Shown piece by piece: positions 27,709 through 36,452 of a stretch of 63,842 nucleotides of DNA. The DNA is from an uncultured Clostridia bacterium. Its GTDB lineage: Bacteria; Bacillota; Clostridia; Oscillospirales; Ruminococcaceae. The stretch lies in NCBI GenBank assembly GCA_947624745.1, contig CANQLR010000013.1, forward strand, positions 1 to 63,842. The letters are read 5' to 3'. The notes below the pieces were generated by a model, which worked only from the letters and a program-made list of their open reading frames with translations, was not told where the DNA came from and searched no databases. How positions within the stretch are numbered: position 1 is the stretch's first letter; each line of letters opens with the position of its first letter. The translations under genes and the position numbers were made by a program.

Positions 27709-28658
27709 TTTTTCGACCCCATTCTTATACGCGGGTCGATAAAGCCGTAGCTGATATCGACCACAATGCTGGCTGCCAGACCTATGGCGGTATAGAAGCA
27801 GGTGGACAGTATGAATATATTGTAGTCAAGTCCGTTAATGGCGTTAAGCGTTAATCCGCCGACGCCCGGGACCGAGAATATCCTCTCGATGATGAGCGAG
27901 CCGCCCAAAATGCCTATAAATTCGCCGAAAATTCCGGGAACGATAACCACGAAGCAGTTTCTTAAGGCGTGGCGGACGGTCGCCTGGGTCTTGGTGAGTC
28001 CCTTCGTCCTCGCCAAAAGCATGAATTCCGAGGTCAGAACTTCGGTAAGCTCCGCTCTCGTCGTTCTTGTGAACCCCGCGATAACGCCGAAGCTTAAAGA
28101 CATCACCGCCGGTATCATCGAAACGAACATCGGCCATGAGAACCAGTCGGTGCCGGATTTCATCAGAAACGGGAACCAGCCGAGCTTATAGCAGAATATG
28201 TACTGTATCAGGAACGCGTAAACGAAGCTCGGCACCGAGATAACGACCATAGTCAGCGTGGATATCGTATAGTCGACCCATGTGTTTTTCTTAAGGGCCG
28301 CAAAGATACCGAACGCGATGCCTATAGGTATCGAGAGTATTATCGAGTACAGATTTATGATCATACTCGCGGGGAGCTTCTGAATGAATATCGACCACAC
28401 GTCCTGACCGAAGTAGAGCTTTTCCGAAAGCCCCCAGTCGAACTTTGTGACGACGTTCTTCACGAAGAGCGCGAACTGCACAAGATACGGTTCGTTGTAG
28501 CCGAGCGCCTCGCGCCGAAGCTCGATGACCTTGGTATGCGGGTCCTCGGGCGGCAGTATGGGCTGCGGCAGCATTCTGATAAGAACGAAGCACATGAGTG
28601 TGATTATCAGAAACACGATTATCATGTAAAACGTTCTTTGCAGTGCATATTTTACCAT
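27705..28658 (-). CDS. oppB: Oligopeptide ABC transporter permease OppB
   Basis: 317 residues from the ATG at 28658 (GAGGAGG upstream), the normal length for OppB. Six transmembrane helices, the N-terminal hydrophobic helix (about 9-30) and the EAA loop LLARTKGLTKTQATVRHALRN split near residue 220 are visible. It forms the membrane channel with OppC. It is the only subunit of this system without an insertion. Confidence 0.92.
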   Translation of the reverse strand: MVKYALQRTFYMIIVFLIITLMCFVLIRMLPQPILPPEDPHTKVIELRREALGYNEPYLVQFALFVKNVVTKFDWGLSEKLYFGQDVWSIFIQKLPASMIINLYSIILSIPIGIAFGIFAALKKNTWVDYTISTLTMVVISVPSFVYAFLIQYIFCYKLGWFPFLMKSGTDWFSWPMFVSMIPAVMSLSFGVIAGFTRTTRAELTEVLTSEFMLLARTKGLTKTQATVRHALRNCFVVIVPGIFGEFIGILGGSLIIERIFSVPGVGGLTLNAINGLDYNIFILSTCFYTAIGLAASIVVDISYGFIDPRIRMGSKK

Positions 28659-28742
28659 TTGATAGTCAACCTCCTCTGTATGACTTTCACCCAACGTGCA
28701 AAGCGCTTGCGCGCCGCGTGAAAATCATAGTCATAAAGTCCG

Positions 28743-28772
28743 ACTGCGGCGAGGTTTTACCCCCGCCGCAGT
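28743..28772 (-). promoter_or_regulatory. Intercistronic hairpin between oppA and oppB
   Basis: Perfect nine-base-pair stem ACTGCGGCG/CGCCGCAGT with a 12-base loop and no T run. In transporter operons such hairpins commonly protect the binding-protein mRNA 3' end and reduce downstream expression; that role is inferred. Confidence 0.55.
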
Positions 28773-28826
28773 TATTAGGAGCGCAAAAATTTTAAATTTT
28801 ATGCGTCGATGCCGAACTTCCGGAAA

Positions 28827-31379
28827 TTAGTACTGGAGGGTGCCGCCCTGAGAGGCAACATACTCGTTCCACTCGTCCTCGGTGTAGTTGTATCTCATGT
28901 AAGCGATACCGCCGCGGCCCATCATCGGGTTGTAATCCTCGACGACGTTATAGACCTGCTGGCTGAGGAGCGAAGCTCCGGCGTCCTGCATGATCGGCAC
29001 GCAGTTGTAGCTGAGGAGCATCTCCTGCTCGATGGCAGCGAGGATCTCAAGTCTGGTGTCGGTATCGATCTGGCCGTAACCGAAGTTGTAGTCAACTCCG
29101 TCGACGGTCTTCATGGTACCGTTGAGGCACTCGGCGAAGGCGCGGATAGACATAGTCAGATCCTTGCCGTTGATGTTGACGGTCATGTTGTGAGCGTTAG
29201 CATCCCACCACTGGCCCCAGTAAGCGGCGTCGGTCCTGGTCCAGGTATCAGCCATGGAGAACGGATCGAGGGTCGCACCGGACCAACCGGCGAGCTGAGT
29301 ATCGTAAAGGCCGTTTCTGATGCCGTCGGACCAGCCGTTGCCCAGAGGAGCGGACTTGGTGATCCTGATCTTCTGGTAGAGGCCGGTGCCTTCGGTAGCC
29401 TTATCGAAGGACTCGGTGAAGTAAGCGATGAGCTTGTCGTAAAGCTCGGACTCGGCGGAAAGGGCGTAAACCATGTTTACTTCCTGATCCGAAACGCCGT
29501 CGCCGTTGTTATCGGTGATGTAGCCGAGCTCGATACCCTCTTCATAAGCCTCCTGGAAGAGCTCCTTGGCGGTCTCGGCGTCGTAACCGGTGATGGAAGC
29601 GACGGCAGCGTCAAGGTCTCCGCCGAAGTCGTCAACATTGACCGAGTAGAAGGCGCAGAGCGCTCTCTTGGCGGGGTCGGTGTCGCGATAGTAGGCGCAG
29701 GTCTCGGGATCGTAGATGTAGGTCTGGCCAAGGAAGCCGTAGCCGCCCTGACGTGAAGGCGAGCAGGTCGCCGCAAGGTCTTCGCGGTCGATAGCGACGG
29801 CGCAGGCACGGCGGAAGGTGTTCAGCATCTGCATCTGGAGGTCGTGAGTGGTGGCGTCGAAGTCGGCGGCAGCCTCACGCTGGTTGATAACATCCTCATA
29901 ACCGTTGAAGAGGAGGAAGAAGATGGTCTCGGCAGGGGTCTTGTAGCAGTAATCGGAGTTGATGTACTGGTCGAAGTCCTCGGCCTGGAGGCCGTAGCCC
30001 ATCAGCTGACCGGCGAGGAACATCTGCTTTCTGGTAGTAGCTTCCTCGACGACCTGGCAGTCGATCTCGGTGGTCTCGTACATCTGGTAGGTCTCACCGT
30101 CGTCGGGATGGACGTAGTTGATCCACTCATAGTTCCAACCGGCCCAGTTCGGGTTCTTTACGAGGTGGAGGGATTTGTCCATCTGATAGTCGGAAAGAAC
30201 GTAAGGACCGTAGGAAGCGGTGGTGTCAACACCGGTGAAGTAGGTGCTGGAGTATACGGTGCCGGCAGCGGACTCGGACTCGACGAGGCAATCGTCGTAA
30301 AGGTCGGTCTTAACGAGCCAGCTTGTGGACATGCCGTAGGTGGTGAGGTAGAAGCCCTCAAGAGCGTTCTTGTAGACGAAGATGAGGGAGTTGTCGTCGG
30401 TGGCTAAAAGACCGACGTTCGAGAAGTCGTAGTTGTCGTCATAGGTCTTCAGGGTGCCGACATAGTCGGTAGCGTAAGCCTCGTAAGGCATGCCGGGGGC
30501 AAAGTAGTTGTCCCACAGATACTTAGGAGAAACATAGTCCTCGGGCTGGCCTTCCTCGACGGCGGGGTCACGGATCATGGTGTCGTCGGTGATGCAGCCG
30601 TAGGTGGTGCCGTCGTCATAGGTGATGCCCCAGAAGTTGGCGAGGTCGATGTAGATCTCGTCCTCGGTAAGACCGGAAGCAAGAAGCTCGCTCGAGGTCA
30701 TACCGCCGGCAACGAAGGTAGAGGAGCCCTGGAAAGCATAGTTCTCGGCGTTCACAACAACATAGGAGCCCTGAGAATAGTCAGCGGCGCGGAAGTTGAG
30801 GAGCTTCGGATCGAGAAGTCTCTTGAAGGACTCTACGAAATCGTTGGCGGTGATGGGGGTGCCGTCGTCCCACTGAAGGTCGTCACGGAGCTTTACCTTC
30901 CAGGCATAGCTCGAGGTGGCGCTGTCCGGGATACCGAACTGGGGATACTCGGCCTTGATCTCTTCGGTGACGTCAACAGGCATCTCGGCCGCCATGGCGG
31001 GGACGATGGTGTAGCCGTCGAAGGTCTCTTTGCCCTCTACGGGGTGGTTCTCATCGTTGAAGATGAGGCTGTAGAGGCTGTCGTCGATGTAGCCCTGAAG
31101 ATAGGCGTCATCAGTAGTCTGATAAGTATGGGGATTCCAGTTGGAAGCAAGGGTGGATACGCTGTCCTTATAGATATAGGACTCGCCGGTATCTACCATG
31201 CCCGCAGGAGTCTCTTCTTCGTCCGCAGGAGTCTCGCCGCCGTTGTTGTCGGCAGGAACATTTGCGGGAGTGTTGCTGTCTCCGCTGGTCACGGGAGTGC
31301 CGCCGTTATCGCCGCAAGCGACGAGAGCGAAGCACATCACGAGAGCAAGCAAAAGAGCAACAATTCTTTTTGCAGTCAT
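28827..31379 (-). CDS. oppA: Oligopeptide-binding lipoprotein OppA (enlarged)
   Basis: 850 residues from the ATG at 31379 (GGAGG eight bases upstream). Lipobox in ALVACGDN gives a lipid-anchored mature protein starting at Cys22, followed by a Thr/Pro/Glu-rich linker (about 25-60). The body matches solute-binding family 5: WKVKLRDDLQWDDGTPITANDFVESFKRL split around 160-190, and the C-terminal lobe. It is about 300 residues longer than E. coli OppA, with extra segments in the middle (acidic, Tyr-rich). It captures peptides and delivers them to OppBC. First gene of the operon. Confidence 0.9.
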   Translation of the reverse strand: MTAKRIVALLLALVMCFALVACGDNGGTPVTSGDSNTPANVPADNNGGETPADEEETPAGMVDTGESYIYKDSVSTLASNWNPHTYQTTDDAYLQGYIDDSLYSLIFNDENHPVEGKETFDGYTIVPAMAAEMPVDVTEEIKAEYPQFGIPDSATSSYAWKVKLRDDLQWDDGTPITANDFVESFKRLLDPKLLNFRAADYSQGSYVVVNAENYAFQGSSTFVAGGMTSSELLASGLTEDEIYIDLANFWGITYDDGTTYGCITDDTMIRDPAVEEGQPEDYVSPKYLWDNYFAPGMPYEAYATDYVGTLKTYDDNYDFSNVGLLATDDNSLIFVYKNALEGFYLTTYGMSTSWLVKTDLYDDCLVESESAAGTVYSSTYFTGVDTTASYGPYVLSDYQMDKSLHLVKNPNWAGWNYEWINYVHPDDGETYQMYETTEIDCQVVEEATTRKQMFLAGQLMGYGLQAEDFDQYINSDYCYKTPAETIFFLLFNGYEDVINQREAAADFDATTHDLQMQMLNTFRRACAVAIDREDLAATCSPSRQGGYGFLGQTYIYDPETCAYYRDTDPAKRALCAFYSVNVDDFGGDLDAAVASITGYDAETAKELFQEAYEEGIELGYITDNNGDGVSDQEVNMVYALSAESELYDKLIAYFTESFDKATEGTGLYQKIRITKSAPLGNGWSDGIRNGLYDTQLAGWSGATLDPFSMADTWTRTDAAYWGQWWDANAHNMTVNINGKDLTMSIRAFAECLNGTMKTVDGVDYNFGYGQIDTDTRLEILAAIEQEMLLSYNCVPIMQDAGASLLSQQVYNVVEDYNPMMGRGGIAYMRYNYTEDEWNEYVASQGGTLQY

Positions 31380-31466
31380 GAATAATTCCTCCAATAACTA
31401 ATTTCCGCGCAATTTTGTGCGCGCAGCTCCCGGCGGGAATACAGTCTTCCCACCGAGTATGGATTG

Positions 31467-31495
31467 ATTTTATCACACCTACGGGAAGTTTTCAA
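31467..31495 (-). promoter_or_regulatory. opp operon promoter
   Basis: On the minus strand TTGAAA (31490-31495), 17 bases, TAAAAT (31467-31472), about 90 bases before oppA. Confidence 0.65.
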
Positions 31496-31499
31496 GTAG

Positions 31500-31884
31500 T
31501 TGTCAATAACTTGTCGAAAATTTCGGCGTTTTCACCATCAAAATTCGTCAAGGCAACATATAGCCTTGTATACTTTTATGCAATTTTTAGGCAATTCTTG
31601 TCTTTAGCCCAAATTCACCTGCTTTCGTGGGGAGGACAAAGCAGAGGACGGAGGGCAGAGGGCAGAGGCGGGGTGGAAGCAGGGAGAGAAAGGCTGGTTT
31701 ATACAACACCCATGTGGTTCATCGGAGAAGGATATCCCAGTATATAACATAAAATGGTATTTTGTGCAGAATTCATATTTAATAAGGTATTAACGGGAGC
31801 AGGTTATCTTAAGTCCCACCGCTGTTTCCTCATGCTGGGAAAGCCTACAGCATGGCTATAAGTCAACACAAGTCTCGCCGAATG
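31500..31884. other. Intergenic stretch upstream of opp, nothing recognised
   Basis: AT-richer DNA. A segment near 31510-31560 (AAATTTCGGCG...CAAAATTCG) resembles the middle of the R1 repeat; a purine tract of GCAGAGG type lies at 31635-31670. No gene seen. Confidence 0.4.
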
Positions 31885-32020
31885 AGGGGTAAATAGCATG
31901 ATCTCGCTCGCAAAGCGAATACCTTATGCAAAAGGTTGTGGCTAGAACGAAGTTTGGTAAGGTGTAGAAAGCACCGAAGGCGAAGCCCTAAGCACGCTAC
32001 CGCGTGCTTCCCGCCGCTCG
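31885..32020 (-). repeat. R1 dispersed repeat, partial copy B
   Basis: Reverse-strand copy containing GGCGGG, a hairpin AAGCACGC-GGTA-GCGTGCTT, AGGGCTTCGCC, the ACACCTTACCAAACTTCG segment and the AAGGTATTCGC core. The hairpin occupies the same place as unrelated stems in the other R1 copies. Confidence 0.8.
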
Positions 32021-32600
32021 TCGTCGCAAGCTCCATATCCCTCGCCCCTCCGCGAGCGTCGGGGCTCACTCATTCCGCTGCTCCTCCTATCCCCACAAAG
32101 TCCACGGACTTTGTGGGGCCCCTGTTTTCAAGAGCGGCGGACAACATTCGCTCCGCGAATGTTGTGGCTTCGCCCCACCCCCCACGCCTCTCCCCACCTT
32201 TAAAAATCCGTCCCACTTTCCTGCTTCTGCCTACAGCGTGCGCCCTTGCTTTACTGCCGCGCTGTGGAAAAGTGCAGCCCCCGTGTGGCGAACCCTCGGG
32301 TGCCCACGAAGTGGGCGCCACAGGCCGCACTTCGCGCGGTCTGACGTCGGCAGCTTCGTTGCCGACGCGAGGGTTCGCCTCTTGCACTGCCCTGCCTCCC
32401 CGCAGCGCCGCGCAGCCCCCGCGCGGCGAAGCCCCTGCGGCAGCTTCGCTGCCGCCACGCCAAACCCGCAAGCGGATTTGGCTTAGGCGCCCTTCGGGCG
32501 CCTCGGGGCTTCGCCCCCAACTCCCACACAAACTCCCCCTCCCCCCGTGAGTGAGCCTAACACAACCATATATTTTACAAATCTTTAATTTGGCACAACT
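32021..32600. repeat. Hairpin-repeat island 4 (two three-hairpin units)
   Basis: Units at 32287-32379 and 32425-32516. The first has outer arms GGCGAACCCTCG and CGAGGGTTCGCC, differing from the common arms on both sides in a compensated way; one of its three inner hairpins is imperfect. The second holds GCGGCAGC/GCTGCCGC, GCCAAA-CCGC/GCGG-TTTGGC and GGCGCCC/GGGCGCC. No gene. Confidence 0.8.
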
Positions 32601-32620
32601 ATCAATAGTCCCCGCAAACA

Positions 32621-32649
32621 AGCCCCTTACCCAACCGGGCAAGGGGCTC
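32621..32649. terminator. Hairpin downstream of the MATE gene, possible terminator
   Basis: AGCCCCTT-ACCC / GGGC-AAGGGGCT stem-loop about 50 bases past the MATE stop. The T run is weak on the minus side. Confidence 0.5.
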
Positions 32650-32701
32650 TTTGCATATTCACATCATCTCAGCACTTACCCCGCCCTGCTGCTTTTCCTC
32701 T

Positions 32702-34126
32702 TCACCCCGCTGCTTCCCCCATCTCCATCTCCCTCTCCCCCCTCTTCTTCGCGATTGCAAAGAAGACAATGAAGCAGAACAAATGCACCAAAAACGCCAT
32801 CACCCAGCTAATCGGGTAGGAGATATACAGGATCCTCAGGCAGTCCTCGGCGGCCGCGCCGGTCGCCTTATACGCCGCAAAATATGTAAATATCCAAACT
32901 ATTCTGAAGCCGCAGACGCACAGGATCGAGTCTATCGTCGGGATCAGCGAGCGGCCGATGCCCCGGAGCATTCCCACCATCACGTCCATCATTCCGCAGG
33001 TAAAATATGTAAGACAAATGATGTTCATTCTGACCATTCCGTAGGCGATCTCCTCCGGCTTGTTGGTGTAAAGGCCCAAAAGCTGGGGCTCCAAGAGCTT
33101 CGCGATGACCCCGAGGCCGAAGCCGACGCCGAAGACGATGCCCACGCACTCGAACGCGACGAGGCGAATTCTCTTGTACTCCTTCGCGCCGAAATTCTGC
33201 CCGGTGAAGGTTATCGCCGCCTGATAAACCGAGTTCATCGCGTTGTAGATGAACCCCTCTATGTTCGCCGCGGCGCCGTTTCCGCCCATTATCGCAGGCA
33301 CGCCGAAGCCGTTGATCGAGCTCTGGATAATGACGTTCGAGATCGAGAAAACCGAGCCCTGAATGCCGGCGGGAAGGCCCACGGCAAGGATTTTCCCAAG
33401 CTTTTTCCAGTGAATTTTTATCTTTTTTATGTAGAGCTTTATCGGCCCGTCCGAGCGTAGCAGGCAGATGAAGATGAGCGCTGCCGAGACGAACTGGGAA
33501 ATAATGGTCGCGAGGGCGACGCCCGCAACGTCGAGGCCGAAGCCGATGACGAAGATGAGATTCATAATCACGTTAATTACTCCCGAGAACATCAGGAAGT
33601 AGAGCGGCCGTTTCGTGTCGCCGACTGCCCTTAAGATCGACGCGCCGAAGTTGTAGAGCATATTCGCCGGCGAGCCGAGGAAGAAAATTTTGACATATAG
33701 CGCCGAGAGGTCGATGACGTCCTCGGGCGAGCTCATCCATTCGAGCATCGTTCTGGTCGCGAAAAAGCCGAAAACGCCGACGATAACGCCGCTTATAAGG
33801 GCAATCGCGATGGAGGTGTGCACCGCCTCGCTGACGTCCTTGTGCTTTCCCGCGCCAAAGCTTTGGGCGACGAGCACCGACGAGCCGATTGAGAGTCCCA
33901 TAAACACATTAACTATCAGGTTGATGAGTGCGCCGGTCGACGAGACCGCGGCGAGAGCGTTGTCGCTGCCGTATTTTCCGACGACGATGATGTCCGCGGC
34001 GTTGTAGAGAAGCTGGAGCGTGCCGGTGATTATCAGCGGAACCGTAAATTTAATTATATTAAGAAAAATCGGCCCCTTGGTCATGTCCATTGTGTTGGAC
34101 GCGTGCCGAGTCGCAATAGGTTTCAA
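32702..34126 (-). CDS. MATE family multidrug/cation antiporter
   Basis: 474 residues from a TTG at 34126, chosen because GGAGGG lies seven bases upstream; the frame further upstream is intergenic and runs into an R1 repeat. About twelve transmembrane helices in two homologous halves, with MATE-typical PLIITGTLQLLYNAADIIVVGKYG split near residues 25-50, VAQSFGAGKHKD and the second-half GQNFGAKEYKR. It should export drugs or metabolites using a sodium or proton gradient. Closest to the DinF/NorM-like clostridial group; substrate unknown. Confidence 0.88.
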   Translation of the reverse strand: MKPIATRHASNTMDMTKGPIFLNIIKFTVPLIITGTLQLLYNAADIIVVGKYGSDNALAAVSSTGALINLIVNVFMGLSIGSSVLVAQSFGAGKHKDVSEAVHTSIAIALISGVIVGVFGFFATRTMLEWMSSPEDVIDLSALYVKIFFLGSPANMLYNFGASILRAVGDTKRPLYFLMFSGVINVIMNLIFVIGFGLDVAGVALATIISQFVSAALIFICLLRSDGPIKLYIKKIKIHWKKLGKILAVGLPAGIQGSVFSISNVIIQSSINGFGVPAIMGGNGAAANIEGFIYNAMNSVYQAAITFTGQNFGAKEYKRIRLVAFECVGIVFGVGFGLGVIAKLLEPQLLGLYTNKPEEIAYGMVRMNIICLTYFTCGMMDVMVGMLRGIGRSLIPTIDSILCVCGFRIVWIFTYFAAYKATGAAAEDCLRILYISYPISWVMAFLVHLFCFIVFFAIAKKRGEREMEMGEAAG

Positions 34127-34373
34127 GCGATCGCCCTCCGAAAAAGTGAGATTATAAAGTTGAATTAAAAGACGAGAAAACAAAAGAGGTATAAAACCGT
34201 AATCGGATATATAATACTCTTTTTTTCGGCTTTTTGCAATGATTTTTGAAAGATTTTTAATTTTCTCACAATAGATCAATCCCGCCCCCGATTTCCCGCC
34301 GTTTTTCGTCGGGTTGATGAAATGAATAAGGGGGTTAATTTTCGGGAGGGGTGTGCTATGGGTGGGGCGAAGC

Positions 34374-34632
34374 CCCAACGCCCACGTAGTGGGCGTTGTC
34401 CGCCGCGGGTAGGTCTTTGTGCTGCCCTTATAAATAGCAGAAAAATCGACGTTTTGCAAGCTTACAAAATTCGTCACGCGGCGGGAATCGCGCTTTTAAG
34501 CGCGATTAGGGCTTCGCCCTCCGTGTTTTCAGCACCTTACCCAACTTCGTTATAGCCTCAGCCTTGCGCATAAGGTATTCGCTTCGCTCATTCTATTTTA
34601 AGCCCCCTCCCCTGCCCTCCCCGAGGGGGAGG
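34374..34632 (+). repeat. R1 dispersed repeat, copy C
   Basis: Nearly full-length copy: GGGGCGAAGCCCC, hairpin AACGCCCAC-GTA-GTGGGCGTT, TGTCCGCC, the TATAAATAGCA...TTTTGCAAGCTTACAAAATTCG segment in shortened form, GGCGGG, hairpin AATCGCGC-TTTTAA-GCGCGATT (outer bases), AGGGCTTCGCCCTCCGTG, the AAGGTATTCGCT core and a GGGGAGGG-type end. Confidence 0.82.
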
Positions 34633-35110
34633 GAGATTTTGTCACACTTTTCCGTCTCACCACAGTAAAGCGAAAAACCCACACTTGGCGAAGCCCGTTA
34701 CGCGCTTCGCGCGTAACGCCCGACCCGCAAGCGGGTCGGGCTGTGCGCCTGCTTCGCAGGCGCACCCGGGCTTCGCCCCTCCCCTGCACCTTACCTGCCT
34801 CAGTTATAGCCCTACGTGAGCAGCCACAAGGTATCGCCCCTCACTCTCCCCTGCCTCATCGCCCCAAAGCCCAGTCCCCGCACTGCCAATCCTCGCCTTC
34901 TGCGCATTGCAGCAGTCTTGTTGCCGCCCCTGAGCTTCACTCAACACTCCCTGCCTCATCGCCCCAAAGCCCAGACCCCGCACTGCCAATCCCCGCCCCG
35001 CCTCATGCGCACGGCGGCAGTTTTATTGTCACCAGCCTTCTCCCCTCATCCTACCCATCCATCACTCCCCTCGCCCCTTCCCCAACAACTGCCTCCCCGG
35101 CCTAAACCAG
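34633..35110. repeat. Hairpin-repeat island 5 with a 102-bp-spaced direct repeat
   Basis: One three-hairpin unit at 34687-34778 (GTTACGCGC/GCGCGTAAC, CCCGACCCGC/GCGGGTCGGG, GTGCGCCTGC/GCAGGCGCAC). Then a roughly 40-base segment (CTGCCTCATCGCCCC...) is present at about 34850-34891 and again at 34952-34993. No gene. Confidence 0.75.
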
Positions 35111-35118
35111 AGCCTCCC

Positions 35119-35175
35119 CGGTTACAAAACGGTAACAAACCCTTCCCATCTGTTACGATACGGTTACAAAACGGT
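35119..35175 (+). promoter_or_regulatory. Paired CGGTTACAAAACGGT sites, possible operator
   Basis: The 15-base sequence CGGTTACAAAACGGT occurs at 35119-35133 and 35161-35175, exactly 42 bases apart (about four helical turns), with a further GTTACG between them, just upstream of the promoter at 35194. This looks like binding sites for a dimeric activator or repressor. Confidence 0.5.
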
Positions 35176-35193
35176 TAATGTTTGGTAATCTTA

Positions 35194-35222
35194 TTGACAG
35201 CGGGAAAAATTGGTGCTAAGCT
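35194..35222 (+). promoter_or_regulatory. Promoter of the small secreted peptide gene
   Basis: TTGACA (35194-35199), 17 bases ending in TGC, TAAGCT (35217-35222). Confidence 0.6.
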
Positions 35223-35253
35223 AAAGACAACATCAAAAAAAGGAGCGGTGGAT

Positions 35254-35439
35254 ATGAAAAAATTCCTTTCACTTTTGCTTGCCGTAGCGGTGCTGACCGT
35301 TTTATGCGTCTACGCAAACGGGCTTGTCAAGGCTTCTCCCGCCGCTTCGGACGAGGACGGGGCTGCCCGGAACGCCTCTTCAGAGGCCGTCGAGACCGAC
35401 GAGCGCATCGCCATGGTGCTCACGGACCTCGCCGCATAA
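35254..35439 (+). CDS. Small secreted or membrane-anchored peptide
   Basis: 61 residues: MKK, a hydrophobic helix (about 4-22) and an acidic, Ala-rich remainder. AGGAGCGG precedes the ATG, and a promoter with two operator-like sites lies directly upstream, so it is probably a real gene. No family recognised. The signal-like N-terminus and short length would fit a secreted peptide, but no export or processing partner is adjacent. Confidence 0.55.
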   Translation: MKKFLSLLLAVAVLTVLCVYANGLVKASPAASDEDGAARNASSEAVETDERIAMVLTDLAA

Positions 35440-35550
35440 AAACGAACTTTACTCTCCCACTTTCATCTTACGGACGGCCACCCGCCCGCAGCTGCAAGAT
35501 GGTTTATACAATCCGCCGTCCAAACGTAGTGGGCGGCACTTTTTTACCCT

Positions 35551-35622
35551 TGGGCGGCATATTGGGCGGCATATTGGGCGGCATATTGGGCGGCATATTG
35601 GGCGGCATATTGGGCGGCATAT
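35551..35622 (+). repeat. Six tandem copies of a 12-bp repeat next to a promoter
   Basis: TGGGCGGCATAT repeated six times without change. A partial GTGGGCGGCA copy lies at 35529-35538. The array ends two bases before the -35 box at 35624. Confidence 0.95.
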
Positions 35623-35623
35623 A

Positions 35624-35652
35624 TTGACTTTTACCGCCGATTTTGATATACT
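35624..35652 (+). promoter_or_regulatory. Promoter of the YdcF/SanA-like gene
   Basis: TTGACT (35624-35629), 17 bases, TATACT (35647-35652), directly abutting the 12-bp repeat array. Confidence 0.75.
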
Positions 35653-35721
35653 AACTATGTAAACTTTTCGCTTCATGCGCGACCGCCGGAACCGATCAAA
35701 ATAAATTTTCAGGGTGATCCT

Positions 35722-36387
35722 ATGTCAAACCGTATCAAACCTCTTATTGTTACCCTTGCCGCTGCTGCGTTGATTTTTTCTTTGGCGATAGCGGGGATCG
35801 ACGTTTACGTCAGGAAAAGCGTCGAGGACATGATAGTCAGCCCCGAGGAGGCGAAGGCCTTCGGGGCGGATTGCGCTATCGTTCTGGGCTGCAAGGTCTC
35901 GGGAAATGTGCCGTCGCCGATGCTGAACGACAGGCTCGCCGAGGGGGTGGAGCTTTACCGCTCGGGCGCGGCGCCGAAGCTTCTGATGAGCGGCGATCAC
36001 GGGAGGAAAAATTACAACGAGGTCGGCGCGATGAAGGAGTTCGCGACCTCTGCCGGAGTGCCGTCGGAGGACGTTTTTATGGACCACGCGGGCTTTTCGA
36101 CATACGAGACGATGTACCGCGCGAGGGACGTTTTCGAGGCGGAGCGGGTGATAATCGTCACCCAGAAATACCACCTCTACCGCTCGCTTTATATCGCGAA
36201 AAAGCTCGGCCTGACGGCGGTCGGCGTGGCCTCCGACCCGAGGGCGTACCGCGGGCAGATCAAGCGCGAAATACGGGAGATTTTGGCTCGCTGCAAGGAC
36301 TTTTTCGGCTGCATTTTCATGCCGGAGCCGACATATCTCGGCGAAGCGATTCCGGTCAGCGGGAACGGCGACCTCACCGCCGGATAA
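35722..36387 (+). CDS. YdcF/SanA family (DUF218) membrane-anchored protein
   Basis: 221 residues. One N-terminal membrane helix (about 7-27) is followed by the DUF218 domain with AIVLGCKV, the PSPMLNDRLAEGVELYRSG stretch, LLMSGDHG, ETMYRARDVF and VTQKYHLYRSLYIAKKLGL. SanA is linked to envelope barrier function and vancomycin exclusion at high temperature in enterics; the biochemical activity of the family is poorly defined. Transcribed from the promoter at the 12-bp repeats. Confidence 0.85.
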   Translation: MSNRIKPLIVTLAAAALIFSLAIAGIDVYVRKSVEDMIVSPEEAKAFGADCAIVLGCKVSGNVPSPMLNDRLAEGVELYRSGAAPKLLMSGDHGRKNYNEVGAMKEFATSAGVPSEDVFMDHAGFSTYETMYRARDVFEAERVIIVTQKYHLYRSLYIAKKLGLTAVGVASDPRAYRGQIKREIREILARCKDFFGCIFMPEPTYLGEAIPVSGNGDLTAG

Positions 36388-36452
36388 AAATTTTGGGGAG
36401 ATAATTCTGCGGGATCTTCGCCCGAAGATCGCGAAACGAAAGGAAGATGTTC

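Noticed and set aside
34127-34477. N-terminal extension of the MATE transporter
   Set aside because: The extra 117 codons run through intergenic DNA into an R1 repeat; the TTG at 34126 has a good ribosome site and gives normal MATE length.
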